NCBI GenBank assembly: GCA_002333205.1
Contig: DDAD01000162.1
Span: forward strand, 72,605-112,818
Source: Pedobacter sp. UBA2067
Lineage (GTDB): Bacteria > Bacteroidota > Bacteroidia > Sphingobacteriales > Sphingobacteriaceae
Direction of reading: 5' to 3'
Length of the DNA: 40,214 bases
Shown: positions 25,111-33,151 of the stretch, piece after piece
Layout of the letters: every line of letters starts with the position of its first letter
Numbering within the stretch: the stretch's first letter is position 1
The notes under the pieces: model-generated
What the model saw: the letters and a program-made list of their open reading frames with translations, nothing else
The model's database searches: none
What the model was told of the DNA's origin: nothing
Made by a program: the position numbers and the translations under genes

Positions 25111-25118
25111 CAAAGTTA
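25111..25118 (-). promoter_or_regulatory. -7 box of the glnS promoter
   Basis: TAACTTTG on the minus strand matches TAnnTTTG exactly, 20 bases before the glnS ATG at 25090. No TTG is found at -33. Confidence 0.55.
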
Positions 25119-25169
25119 ATATAAAACCGCTAATTTACTTACTTTTACCATCCGCTATCTTAACTATTT

Positions 25170-25589
25170 ATGAGTAAAACCTTGAACAGGCCAATCCGTG
25201 TTTTAGTGGCAAAAGTGGGTCTGGACGGCCACGATCGTGGTGCAAAAGTAATCGCGACTTCACTACGGGATGCCGGCATGGAGGTCATCTACACCGGCTT
25301 AAGACAAACCCCTGAAATGGTTGTAAATGCTGCACTGCAGGAAGACGTTGACGCCATTGGGATTTCCATCCTTTCGGGTGCACATATGACGGTCTTCCCT
25401 AAAATCATGGATATCATGAAACAAAAAGGGTTGGAAAATGTACTGGTAACAGGCGGTGGAATTATCCCCGAGGCCGATATGCAGAAGCTTAAGCACATTG
25501 GGGTAGGCGAACTTTTTGCGCCGGGAACCTCTATGCAGGCCATTACCGATTATATTACCAACTGGGTTACTGAAAATCGAAACTTCTAA
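25170..25589 (+). CDS. Stand-alone cobalamin (B12)-binding protein, methylmalonyl-CoA mutase small-domain type
   Basis: The product has 139 residues. The fold is the B12-binding Rossmann domain of methylmalonyl-CoA mutase: VLVAKVGLDGHDRGAKVIA contains the DxHxxG motif, whose His coordinates cobalt. GISILSGAHMTVFPKIM and VTGGGIIPEAD form the cofactor tail pocket. It would pair with a separate catalytic subunit, as in the split mutases (for example the isobutyryl-CoA mutase type), which is not in the window. The enoyl-CoA hydratase gene starts two bases after its stop, so the two genes are in one operon and the context is acyl-CoA metabolism. Confidence 0.92.
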   Translation: MSKTLNRPIRVLVAKVGLDGHDRGAKVIATSLRDAGMEVIYTGLRQTPEMVVNAALQEDVDAIGISILSGAHMTVFPKIMDIMKQKGLENVLVTGGGIIPEADMQKLKHIGVGELFAPGTSMQAITDYITNWVTENRNF

Positions 25590-25590
25590 C

Positions 25591-26373
25591 ATGGACTATC
25601 AAAATCTTCTTACAGAAATAAAAGAAAACATCTTATATGTAACCATCAACAGGCCACTGAAGATGAATGCACTGAACCGCGAAACACTGAAGGAACTTGC
25701 TGACGTGGTGATTTATGCGAACACGACGCCCGATATTCTCGGTGTACTGCTTACCGGTGCAGGCGAAAAAGCGTTTGTAGCAGGTGCCGACATCTCCGAG
25801 TTTGCTGATTTTGACGTTGCGCAGGGCGAACAGCTTGCTTTAGATGGACACACTGCAGTGTTCAATGCAATTGAAGGGAGTACAAAACCTTTTGTAGCTG
25901 CGATTAACGGTTTCGCACTCGGCGGTGGTCTTGAACTTGCGATGGCCTGCCACATTCGTGTTGCAGCAGCTGGGGCAAAGCTGGGATTGCCGGAAGTTAC
26001 TTTAGGACTTATTCCTGGTTACGGAGGTACGCAACGTTTAACGCAATTGGTGGGAAAAGGAAGGGCATTGGAGCTGATCGCAACAGCTGATATGATCACT
26101 GCCGAGAAAGCTGCTCAAATTGGCCTGGTTAATGAGGTGGTGCCCGTTGGGGAATTGATTGGTGCAGCCGAGCGGATACTTGGAAAGATAAAACAGCGTG
26201 CGCCAATTGCCATCGCGAGCGCCATCAAAGCCGTTAATGCTGCTGTAGATGTTGATCAAAACGGTTATGAGGTTGAGATTAAAGCCTTTGCGGCTTGTTT
26301 CGGTACCGAGGACTTTAAAGAAGGTGTTTCTGCATTCCTGGAAAAGCGTGTGCCTAAGTTTAAGGGTCATTAG
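25591..26373 (+). CDS. Enoyl-CoA hydratase/isomerase family protein
   Basis: The product has 260 residues and the crotonase fold. The oxyanion-hole and first Glu region reads NGFALGGGLELAMACHIRVA, and the second Glu is in GLPEVTLGLIPGYGGTQRL. Both catalytic Glu residues are present, so it should hydrate 2-enoyl-CoA. The start is the ATG at 25591; a longer open frame from 25516 overlaps the preceding gene and is not needed. It is coupled to the B12-binding protein gene (two-base gap), which suggests a role in odd-chain or branched acyl-CoA degradation; that is inference. The exact substrate is open because the family is broad. Confidence 0.92.
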   Translation: MDYQNLLTEIKENILYVTINRPLKMNALNRETLKELADVVIYANTTPDILGVLLTGAGEKAFVAGADISEFADFDVAQGEQLALDGHTAVFNAIEGSTKPFVAAINGFALGGGLELAMACHIRVAAAGAKLGLPEVTLGLIPGYGGTQRLTQLVGKGRALELIATADMITAEKAAQIGLVNEVVPVGELIGAAERILGKIKQRAPIAIASAIKAVNAAVDVDQNGYEVEIKAFAACFGTEDFKEGVSAFLEKRVPKFKGH

Positions 26374-26474
26374 TTACAAACTGCTACAGATCTCTACTTG
26401 AAGTGTAGAAAATATTTCCCATTAACAATTTTTACTTATCTTTACTTCTGTATTTAACGAGCTCCTGTAAGCAT

Positions 26475-27860
26475 ATGAAAAAGATCTTAATAATTGACGA
26501 TGAGGTAAATATCGGTTTACTACTTTCAAAGTTTTTGACAAAGAACGGGTTTGTAGTAGATGCTGTTACCTCAGGTGCTTCAGCGCTTGAGCATCTTACC
26601 ACGCGGCAGTACGATCTTGTACTTTGCGACTATAGGCTAGATGACACGGATGGCCGTGAACTATTAATAAAGATCAAAGCTAAATACCCGCAAACCTGTG
26701 TGATTATCATCACCGGTTACTCGGACGTTAAAATTGCTGTAGAGCTTATCAAACTTGGTGCATTGGATTACATCACCAAACCCCTTTACCCGGACGAAAT
26801 TCTGGCTACCATCAATAAAGCCCTGGAAACACAGAGCGCATTAGCAGGAACCCAGAATCCGGAGCCTCAGAAAGACAACAAACTACCATATAACCAGGAT
26901 GCAAACTTCGTAGCAGGACAAAGTCAGGCTTCAAGGGATCTGTTAAGGCAAATTGAACTTGTTGCACCAACTTCTTACAGCGTCATCCTTACGGGTGAAA
27001 GCGGTACAGGAAAAGAATCTGTAGCAAAAGCCATTCACATGAATAGTCCCAGAAAGGACATGCCTTTTATTGCCATGGACTGTGGTTCTTTAACAAAGGA
27101 GCTTGCAGGTAGTGAATTTTTTGGTCACGAAAAAGGATCCTTTACTGGTGCACTTTACACTAAAATCGGACACTTTGAGATGGCCAATGGAGGGACACTA
27201 TTTCTTGATGAGGTAGGTAACCTTTCTTATGATATCCAGGCAGCCTTATTGCGTACCGTTCAGGAACGCAAGATCAAACGCATTGGTAGCACCAAGGAGA
27301 TTGATCTTGACGTACGTATTATCGTTGCAACCAATGAGAATCTTTCTGTAGCTATTCAGAAGGGCAAATTCAGGGAGGATCTTTATCACCGCTTTAACGA
27401 GTTTTCAATCAGTTTGCCGCCTTTAAGTCAGCGTGGCAAGGATATCCTTGTTTTTGCACATACTTTTCTGAAGCTTGCAAACAAAGAACTGAATAAAGAT
27501 GTTCAATCATTTTCAACTGAAGTTGAGGAGTGTTTTCTAACGTATAATTGGCCAGGTAACGTCAGGGAGCTGAAAAACGTGATCAGACGTGCAGCACTGC
27601 TTGCAGAAGGTACGGAGATACAGCTTAAAGCTTTGCCGCTTGAAATTTCGACCTACGCAAAGAGTGCGGTTATTGAAACCAGCATACAGCGAAACGAGCG
27701 CCCAAGGGATTTAAAGAATGCAGCCTTTGAAGCGGAGTATGCCGCAATTTTAAATGTGCTGCGGGAGGTAAATTTCAATAAGACAAAAGCCGCCAAGATT
27801 CTGAATATTGACCGGAAAACACTTTATAACAAAATGAAAGCAATCAATCTGGATACCTAA
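26475..27860 (+). CDS. Sigma-54-dependent response regulator (NtrC family)
   Basis: The product has 461 residues. Receiver: D8/D9, phosphoacceptor D52 (LVLCDYRLDD), T in VIIITGYSD and K in YITKPLYPDE. AAA+ domain: Walker A GESGTGKE at about 174-181, the sigma-54 contact loop GSFTGA at 221-226, and Walker B GGTLFLDEVGNL, with the arginine-rich RFREDLYHRFN-like block. Fis-type helix-turn-helix at the end: NFNKTKAAKILNIDRKTLYN. All parts needed to activate RNA polymerase with sigma-54 are there. No histidine kinase is adjacent. The permease gene starts six bases after its stop. Confidence 0.95.
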   Translation: MKKILIIDDEVNIGLLLSKFLTKNGFVVDAVTSGASALEHLTTRQYDLVLCDYRLDDTDGRELLIKIKAKYPQTCVIIITGYSDVKIAVELIKLGALDYITKPLYPDEILATINKALETQSALAGTQNPEPQKDNKLPYNQDANFVAGQSQASRDLLRQIELVAPTSYSVILTGESGTGKESVAKAIHMNSPRKDMPFIAMDCGSLTKELAGSEFFGHEKGSFTGALYTKIGHFEMANGGTLFLDEVGNLSYDIQAALLRTVQERKIKRIGSTKEIDLDVRIIVATNENLSVAIQKGKFREDLYHRFNEFSISLPPLSQRGKDILVFAHTFLKLANKELNKDVQSFSTEVEECFLTYNWPGNVRELKNVIRRAALLAEGTEIQLKALPLEISTYAKSAVIETSIQRNERPRDLKNAAFEAEYAAILNVLREVNFNKTKAAKILNIDRKTLYNKMKAINLDT

Positions 27861-27866
27861 ACTTGT

Positions 27867-28919
27867 ATGTCCCTATTTACCTATAAACAGCGTAATAATA
27901 TAAATCTTGTCATTATTGTCGCTCTGGGGGGACTGATTGCATATTCGCTACTCGGGATATTTAGTTCAATTTTAGGCACCTTGGTGCTTTACACGATTCT
28001 CCGCCCCGTGTACCTGTACATGGTTCAGGATCATAAGCTGAACAAACGCTTTTCAGCTATTCTTCTGCTTTTTACTTCTATTGTGCTCATCGTTCTGCCT
28101 TTTTATGGCTTAAGTAATATGGTGATCACCAAGATTCATGAGCTGCAGGCCGATCAGATCTATTACAAGAACCTTTTCTATAAGATACAACATCTGGTAC
28201 CCGTAGGCGGTGATGTAGAACGTTTAATCAGTGAAGGACTAAGGAAGGCAGGTACCTGGGCAACAGAGCTGTTTCCATCCCTGATCTCTGGTGCCTTCAA
28301 CATCGTTTTAGGCCTTCTGCTGATGTATTTTCTGCTCTACTTCATGTTGGTAGAGCACGAGCGCTTTGAAGCTGCTATGCTCAAGTATGCGCCATTTCGG
28401 GAGCAGAATGCCTTGCGCTTTGCAGAGGAAATGAAAAATACCACCTTTGCCAATGTAGTCGGACAGGGCCTGATCTGTCTGGTTCAAGGTTCTTTGGTCA
28501 GTCTTTCGTTCTTCGTGCTGGGCTTCAGTGATCCCTTTTTCTGGGGTGTCATCACAACCTTTATCTGCTTCGTGCCTGTACTTGGTCCGCCAATTATCTT
28601 TGTGCCTGCAGCAATTATGCAGATCGCCAATGGCAATGAGTTTGGCGGTTATGCCATGCTCATCTTCGGCTTTGTTGTGATCATCAACATCGACAATGTG
28701 CTGCGTTTTCTTATTGCGAAACGGGTAGGAAACATCCATCCCATCATAACGGTCATCGGTGTAGTTATTGGAATTCCCCTTTTTGGTATATTGGGCCTGG
28801 TGTTTGGGCCACTACTCTTATCCTACTTTATCCTTGTGGTTAAAATCTACGAGCGAAGCGCTTTGGCTTCCGATAGAATGGAAAGAATTAAAACAATTTC
28901 AGAAACTCAAGAGTTATAG
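27867..28919 (+). CDS. AI-2E-family (UPF0118) membrane permease
   Basis: The product has 350 residues and about eight membrane helices: two at about 14-52, one near 62-80, a large non-membrane segment, a block from 135 to 160, and four more to 330. PFFWGVITTFICFVPVLGPP and the Gly-rich end (IGIPLFGILGLVFGPLLL) are family marks. The name comes from AI-2 export in E. coli TqsA, but members include ion/proton antiporters, so the substrate is open. It follows the sigma-54 regulator closely and may be controlled with it. The TA-n3-TTTG sequence at the gene end may serve the YtxH gene. Confidence 0.9.
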   Translation: MSLFTYKQRNNINLVIIVALGGLIAYSLLGIFSSILGTLVLYTILRPVYLYMVQDHKLNKRFSAILLLFTSIVLIVLPFYGLSNMVITKIHELQADQIYYKNLFYKIQHLVPVGGDVERLISEGLRKAGTWATELFPSLISGAFNIVLGLLLMYFLLYFMLVEHERFEAAMLKYAPFREQNALRFAEEMKNTTFANVVGQGLICLVQGSLVSLSFFVLGFSDPFFWGVITTFICFVPVLGPPIIFVPAAIMQIANGNEFGGYAMLIFGFVVIINIDNVLRFLIAKRVGNIHPIITVIGVVIGIPLFGILGLVFGPLLLSYFILVVKIYERSALASDRMERIKTISETQEL

Positions 28920-28953
28920 TCTTTGATAAACAAACAATTTAAAATTTACGGTT

Positions 28954-29217
28954 ATGAATGATAGTTCAAAAGTATTAATAGGGCTTTTAGCAGGCTTAGC
29001 GGCTGGTGCAGCATTAGGTTTATTGTTTGCTCCGGAAGTAGGTTCGGAGACGCGTGAGCGACTAGGCCAATCCTTCAAAGATCTAAGCGACACCCTTAAA
29101 GAGAAAGCTGCTGAAGAGCTGGATAACCTGAGCAGCCTTAAAGAAAAGGTTGTAGACACTGTGAAAGGCAAGATGAATAAAGATGACGAATATGCCGACG
29201 AATTAGACATTGCTTAG
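28954..29217 (+). CDS. YtxH-domain protein
   Basis: The product has 87 residues. One Gly/Ala-rich hydrophobic segment (about residues 7-28) is followed at once by LLFAPEVGSETRERL, the YtxH hallmark, and then a charged amphipathic helix (KDLSDTLKEKAAEELDNL). YtxH proteins are small, membrane-bound and often stress-induced in Gram-positive and Bacteroidota species; the biochemical role is not known. It starts a run of three small genes that share close spacing (20 bases to the next). Confidence 0.88.
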   Translation: MNDSSKVLIGLLAGLAAGAALGLLFAPEVGSETRERLGQSFKDLSDTLKEKAAEELDNLSSLKEKVVDTVKGKMNKDDEYADELDIA

Positions 29218-29237
29218 TACTTCTTAACCTTACAACG

Positions 29238-29612
29238 ATGCAGGAAAATAAAGAAAAAACGCTGGAAGAACTCTTTGCTGACGCAAAGGTTTATCTGGAA
29301 ACCCGGGTGGAGTATACCCGTTTTTATCTCTTAGAAAAAACATCAAAGCTCGTTGCAGATATCATTACCAATGCCTTCATGATCATCTGCTTTATCCTGG
29401 CTTTTCTTTTCGCTATAATCACCCTGGCGCTGTTCTTATCTGAATTGATTGGAAGCTATGCAGCAGGATTTGGAATAGTGACTTTACTTCTGGTTTTAAT
29501 TGCAGTAGTTGTAATGCTTGCTAAAGAGAAGGTAGAAACAGCAGTGATAAACATTGCTATAAAAAAGTATTTCACCAAACTAGCGGATAAGGAAGATGAG
29601 GAGAAAGTATAA
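29238..29612 (+). CDS. Holin-X-like (Phage_holin_3_6) membrane protein
   Basis: The product has 124 residues. The N-terminus is a charged amphipathic helix (residues 1-40, KVYLETRVEYTRFYLLEKTS). Two membrane helices follow at about 45-70 and 74-96 with a short loop, then a Lys/Glu-rich tail. This matches chromosomal proteins called putative holin-X, which are not phage genes in most genomes. No lysin or other phage gene is near. It overlaps the next gene by 17 bases. Confidence 0.8.
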   Translation: MQENKEKTLEELFADAKVYLETRVEYTRFYLLEKTSKLVADIITNAFMIICFILAFLFAIITLALFLSELIGSYAAGFGIVTLLLVLIAVVVMLAKEKVETAVINIAIKKYFTKLADKEDEEKV

Positions 29613-30045
29613 CATCAAGAACGCAGAAGAGCTTCAGGCAGCTATAAGCGGCCTTAAAGCTGAATACACCATGCAGGAAGAGCGATTGGTAAGCGATGCT
29701 AAGGTATACGTTAAGCAGTATTCTGTTAAAAGTCTTACCAAGAAATACTTCACACCATCTACCTTACTTAAGGCGGATGATCAGCTGAATATCAGCAGTA
29801 GAGTGATGTCATTTTTACTGCCGGTGTTAATGAACAACACCCTTTTCAGAGGCTCCGGTTTTATCACCAAAACACTCGTAGGTTTAGCTACAAGTAAAGT
29901 TGGTAAATCCCTGGATGCAGAACATCTGACCGGAATCTTCAGCAATGTGAAATCATGGTTCGGAGGCGCTAAAAAGAAAATTGCAGCTAAAAGGCAGGTA
30001 GGATATGTTGATTACGGCATTCCGCCAGATAGCGAAACATTTTAA
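29596..30045 (+). CDS. Conserved-looking protein of unknown function
   Basis: The product has 149 residues. It starts with a predicted charged helical part (AEELQAAISGLKAEYTMQEE), carries a weakly hydrophobic middle (MSFLLPVLMNNTLFRGSGFI), and ends with a basic stretch (GGAKKKIAAKRQ). I do not recognise a family. The overlap with the holin-like gene and the shared operon suggest it acts with YtxH and the holin-like protein at the inner membrane. A start at the ATG in MQEERLVSD (29671) is possible but would remove the charged helix. Confidence 0.65.
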   Translation: MRRKYNIKNAEELQAAISGLKAEYTMQEERLVSDAKVYVKQYSVKSLTKKYFTPSTLLKADDQLNISSRVMSFLLPVLMNNTLFRGSGFITKTLVGLATSKVGKSLDAEHLTGIFSNVKSWFGGAKKKIAAKRQVGYVDYGIPPDSETF

Positions 30046-30050
30046 TCATA

Positions 30051-30077
30051 AAAAAAGGAGCTGCAAGCTCCTTTTTT
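30051..30077. terminator. Bidirectional terminator
   Basis: AAAAAAGGAGCT and AGCTCCTTTTTT form a perfect 12-bp stem with a GCA loop, between the unknown protein gene and the convergent aspS gene. T-runs exist on both strands. Confidence 0.9.
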
Positions 30078-30086
30078 CATTTCTCT

Positions 30087-31835
30087 TTATTTTAAATCTG
30101 TTTTGATCTGCAGTTCTTTGAGCTGCTTGTCATCAATGGTCGACGGGCTGTCGATCATGACGTCACGGCCGGAGTTGTTTTTCGGGAATGCGATAACATC
30201 ACGGATGCTATCCAGGCCAGCAAAGATGGAACATAACCTGTCAAATCCAAAAGCAATACCACCATGTGGAGGCGCGCCAAACTCAAAAGCGTCCATTAGG
30301 AAGCCAAACTGCTTTTGCGCTTCTTCTTTGGAGAATCCAAGGTGTTTAAACATCAATGCCTGCAGGGTTCTGTCGTGAATACGGATAGATCCACCACCGA
30401 TCTCTGTACCGTTTACAACCATGTCATAAGCATTTGCACGCACATCACCAGGGTTGGTGTCCAGAAGCGCGATATCCTCATGCTTAGGAGAGGTAAAAGG
30501 GTGGTGCATGGCATGGTAACGTTCGCTTTCTTCATCCCACTCCAATAGTGGGAAGTCGAGTACCCAAAGTGCGCTGAAAGTGTTTTTATCACGAAGACCA
30601 AGTCTGGTACCCATCTCTAATCTAAGCTCGTTCAATTGCTTGCGCACTTTATCTTTCACACCTGCAAGGATCAGGATCAAATCACCTGGCTCTGAATTAA
30701 AAGCTGCTGCCCACTTCTTCAGCTCCTCTTCATTATAGAACTTGTCTACAGAAGATTTGATGGAACCATCTTCATTATGTCTGTAGTAGATCAGACCAGT
30801 AGCCCCAATCTGTGGACGTTTAATGAAGTCTGTAAGCTCATCCAGCTGTTTACGGGTATAATGAGCGGCACCTTTCGCGTTGATACCTACAACAAGCTCT
30901 GCCTGCTCAAACACCGGAAAATTATGTCCTTTCACAAGGTCGTTTAGTTCAACAAACTTCATGTCGAAGCGTGTGTCAGGTTTATCTGAGCCGTACAAAC
31001 GCATCGCATCTGCGTACTGCATTCTTGGAACTTCCGGCAGGTCTATGCCCTTGATGTCTTTAAATAAGGTACGGATCAGGCCTTCAAAGGTGTTCAGGAT
31101 ATCTTCCTGCTCAATGAAGGACATCTCACAGTCGATCTGGGTAAATTCTGGTTGTCTGTCTGCACGTAAATCCTCATCACGGAAGCATTTCACGATCTGG
31201 AAGTAGCGGTCAAACCCAGATACCATAAGCAGCTGCTTAAAGGTTTGTGGCGACTGCGGCAAAGCATAAAACTCACCTGCATTCATTCTGCTTGGAACAA
31301 CGAAATCCCTTGCACCTTCAGGTGTAGATTTAATCAATACCGGAGTTTCAACTTCAATGAAGTCTAATCCATCCAGGTATCTTCTCACGGCCTGAGCCAT
31401 CTTGTGGCGCAGCACCATATTATTTCTTACCGGGTTTCTACGTAAATCCAGGTAACGGTATTTCATTCTTAGATCATCGCCACCATCGGTCTCATCATCG
31501 ATTAAAAATGGTGGGATTTTAGAAGCATTCAGGATCTCCAGAGCGGTGATCTTGATTTCTATTTCTCCGGTAGGGATTTTAAGGTTCTTATTGGAACGTT
31601 CAACTACAGTACCACTGGCCTGAATCACGAATTCACGGCCAAGTGTACGTGCTGTTTCACAAAGTGCCTGATTATCATCCATATTGAAAACCAACTGGGT
31701 GATTCCGTAGCGGTCACGAATATCAATAAACGTCATTCCGCCCAGATCTCTGGATTTCTGTACCCAGCCACATAATGTTACACTTTCACCGATGTTCTGA
31801 GTGTTCAGTGCGCCGCAAGTTGTTGTTCTTAGCAT
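30087..31835 (-). CDS. aspS: Aspartyl-tRNA synthetase, bacterial type
   Basis: The product has 582 residues. The N-terminal OB-fold reads the anticodon (CGWVQKSRDLGGMTFIDIRD). The class II core follows: motif 1 region (DLRMKYRYLDLRRNPVRNNM), motif 2 with FRDEDLRADRQPEFTQIDCE, a GAD insertion domain (about residues 285-400), and motif 3 GGIAFGFDRLCSIFAG. The bacterial-type length means direct charging of tRNA-Asp; discrimination against tRNA-Asn is not decided by eye. The ATG at 31835 (MLRTTTCG) fits; a TTG seven codons upstream lies in the promoter box and is rejected. Confidence 0.97.
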   Translation of the reverse strand: MLRTTTCGALNTQNIGESVTLCGWVQKSRDLGGMTFIDIRDRYGITQLVFNMDDNQALCETARTLGREFVIQASGTVVERSNKNLKIPTGEIEIKITALEILNASKIPPFLIDDETDGGDDLRMKYRYLDLRRNPVRNNMVLRHKMAQAVRRYLDGLDFIEVETPVLIKSTPEGARDFVVPSRMNAGEFYALPQSPQTFKQLLMVSGFDRYFQIVKCFRDEDLRADRQPEFTQIDCEMSFIEQEDILNTFEGLIRTLFKDIKGIDLPEVPRMQYADAMRLYGSDKPDTRFDMKFVELNDLVKGHNFPVFEQAELVVGINAKGAAHYTRKQLDELTDFIKRPQIGATGLIYYRHNEDGSIKSSVDKFYNEEELKKWAAAFNSEPGDLILILAGVKDKVRKQLNELRLEMGTRLGLRDKNTFSALWVLDFPLLEWDEESERYHAMHHPFTSPKHEDIALLDTNPGDVRANAYDMVVNGTEIGGGSIRIHDRTLQALMFKHLGFSKEEAQKQFGFLMDAFEFGAPPHGGIAFGFDRLCSIFAGLDSIRDVIAFPKNNSGRDVMIDSPSTIDDKQLKELQIKTDLK

Positions 31836-31853
31836 TTTTATAGTATTAAGCTG

Positions 31854-31861
31854 CAAAAATA
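31854..31861 (-). promoter_or_regulatory. -7 box of the aspS promoter
   Basis: TATTTTTG on the minus strand matches TAnnTTTG exactly, 18 bases before the aspS ATG. No TTG is seen at -33. Confidence 0.5.
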
Positions 31862-32076
31862 TTCATTTTGAGCCATATATCACTGCCAATCTCCATTTTA
31901 AGCAGTTACAGCAGTGATTTGTGTACTTTTAAAAGACATCCTGTTTCGGGTTTACCGGAAAAACTGAAATAATTCTGAAGGACATGCAACATTTGAAAAT
32001 TCCAGTAGTCTTTTAATCAGAATTGAGATGGAGGAGATTGGGTAGAAAACGGCAAACAGGATAACCAGATATTACT

Positions 32077-32640
32077 TTGGAAGCGGTATACATAGACAAA
32101 CATGTTTCTTTGATTAACGAATGCAGGCAAGGTAGCCGGCAGGCACAATTTGAAATTTACAAGTTGTACGCTAAGGCCATGTTCAATATATCCTTCCGCA
32201 TTCTGAATCACCATGGAGAAGCCGAGGATGTTTTACAGGAGTCCTTTCTGGACGCGTTTATGCGTGTTAAAGAGTTCCGCGCTGAAACCACTTTCGGATT
32301 GTGGCTGAAGCAAATTGTGATCAATAAATCGATCACCTGCCTGCGGAAAAGAAAGATGGACCTGGTGCCGGTTGATGAAATTGATATCGCAGAGGCTGTA
32401 GAAGATGATCCGCAGGATCTGCAGTTGCAGGTAGATCTGGTTAAAAAAGCCATCGCCTTGCTGCCCGATGGGTATCGGCTGGTGCTGACATTATATCTTT
32501 TTGAAGGTTACGATCATGAGGAAATTGCCCATATTCTGAACATCTCAGAAAATACATCACGCACGCAATACATGCGGGCAAAACAAAGATTACATCGCTT
32601 ACTAGAAAAGAAAGGAGAAAAGGATGAGCAGAGAAATTGA
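32077..32640 (+). CDS. ECF RNA polymerase sigma factor (second cassette)
   Basis: The product has 187 residues. Region 2: AMFNISFRILNHHGEAEDVL, then QESFLDAFMRVKEFRAETTF. Region 4: ALLPDGYRLVLTLYLFEGYD, then HEEIAHILNISENTSRTQYM. The start appears to be TTG at 32077; there is no in-frame ATG before the conserved N-terminus (IDKHVSLINECRQGS). The sequence TTACTTTG at 32072-32079 covers this TTG and looks like a near-match to a -7 box, which conflicts with translation from there if it is used. The gene overlaps the anti-sigma gene by 17 bases. Confidence 0.9.
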   Translation: MEAVYIDKHVSLINECRQGSRQAQFEIYKLYAKAMFNISFRILNHHGEAEDVLQESFLDAFMRVKEFRAETTFGLWLKQIVINKSITCLRKRKMDLVPVDEIDIAEAVEDDPQDLQLQVDLVKKAIALLPDGYRLVLTLYLFEGYDHEEIAHILNISENTSRTQYMRAKQRLHRLLEKKGEKDEQRN

Positions 32641-33151
32641 AGATTTTATCAGGAACAATAAGTCGGATTTTGATACGGAAACGCCCGGAGAACACTTGTG
32701 GTTCAAAATGGAGCAGCAGTTAAAGCAGGCAGAGGCGGGCCAGAAGCGGTCGGATAAACGCTTGTGGATCGGCATTGCAGCTTCTTTACTGGTGGTCTTC
32801 GGTATCGCTTTCATGTACAGTCAGAAAGCACAGAACCGCAGTACACTTGCACAGGTGAATCCATCGCAGGCGCAGAAACAGGTGCGGTTTACCAGTTTGA
32901 TTGAGAAGAAAATAGATAGCTTACAGGTGTATGCTGCCGATAACCCGGAACTTTATCAGAAGTTCAGTACGGATCTGCAACGCATTCAAGCGGATTATGA
33001 CCTGCTAAAGCAGGATCTGGCAAAGAGTCCGAATCAGGAGTTCATTATTCGGGCCATGGAAAAGAACCTGGAACTTCAATTACAAGTTGTTTCGCAACAG
33101 CTCCAAATCATAAATCAAGTCAGACAAGTAAATAAAAACAATCAACTATGA
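32624..33151 (+). CDS. Membrane anti-sigma factor (second cassette)
   Basis: The product has 175 residues. The cytosolic part (residues 1-45) is charged and holds the short anti-sigma segment FDTETPGEHLWFKMEQQL. One membrane helix follows at about 48-66 (IGIAASLLVVFGIAFMY). The periplasmic part is a predicted coiled coil (KIDSLQVY to INQVRQ), which may sense or bind a partner such as the secreted product of the next gene. There is no zinc motif. The start overlaps the sigma gene, and the stop overlaps the DUF4097 gene start (ATGA), so all three are tightly coupled. Confidence 0.82.
   Translation: MSREIEDFIRNNKSDFDTETPGEHLWFKMEQQLKQAEAGQKRSDKRLWIGIAASLLVVFGIAFMYSQKAQNRSTLAQVNPSQAQKQVRFTSLIEKKIDSLQVYAADNPELYQKFSTDLQRIQADYDLLKQDLAKSPNQEFIIRAMEKNLELQLQVVSQQLQIINQVRQVNKNNQL

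Noticed and set aside
26374..26474. Terminator after the enoyl-CoA hydratase gene
   Set aside because: The CTAC/GTAG pairing near 26393-26407 is only four base pairs and has no T-run.
28308..28739. 143-codon minus-strand ORF inside the AI-2E-family permease gene
   Set aside because: Charged, low-complexity product antisense to membrane helices; a mirror effect of the hydrophobic coding strand.
27867..28919. Evidence for AI-2 quorum sensing
   Set aside because: The family name alone does not show the substrate; members include unrelated transporters and no luxS or lsr gene is here.
29238..29612. Prophage holin
   Set aside because: No lysin, capsid, integrase or attachment-site signs nearby; the protein matches chromosomal holin-X-like proteins found beside YtxH.
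31862..32070. Possible RNA gene in the spacer before the second ECF sigma gene
   Set aside because: I found no tRNA-like cloverleaf, no strong hairpin with T-run and no ORF of note; nothing supports a feature.
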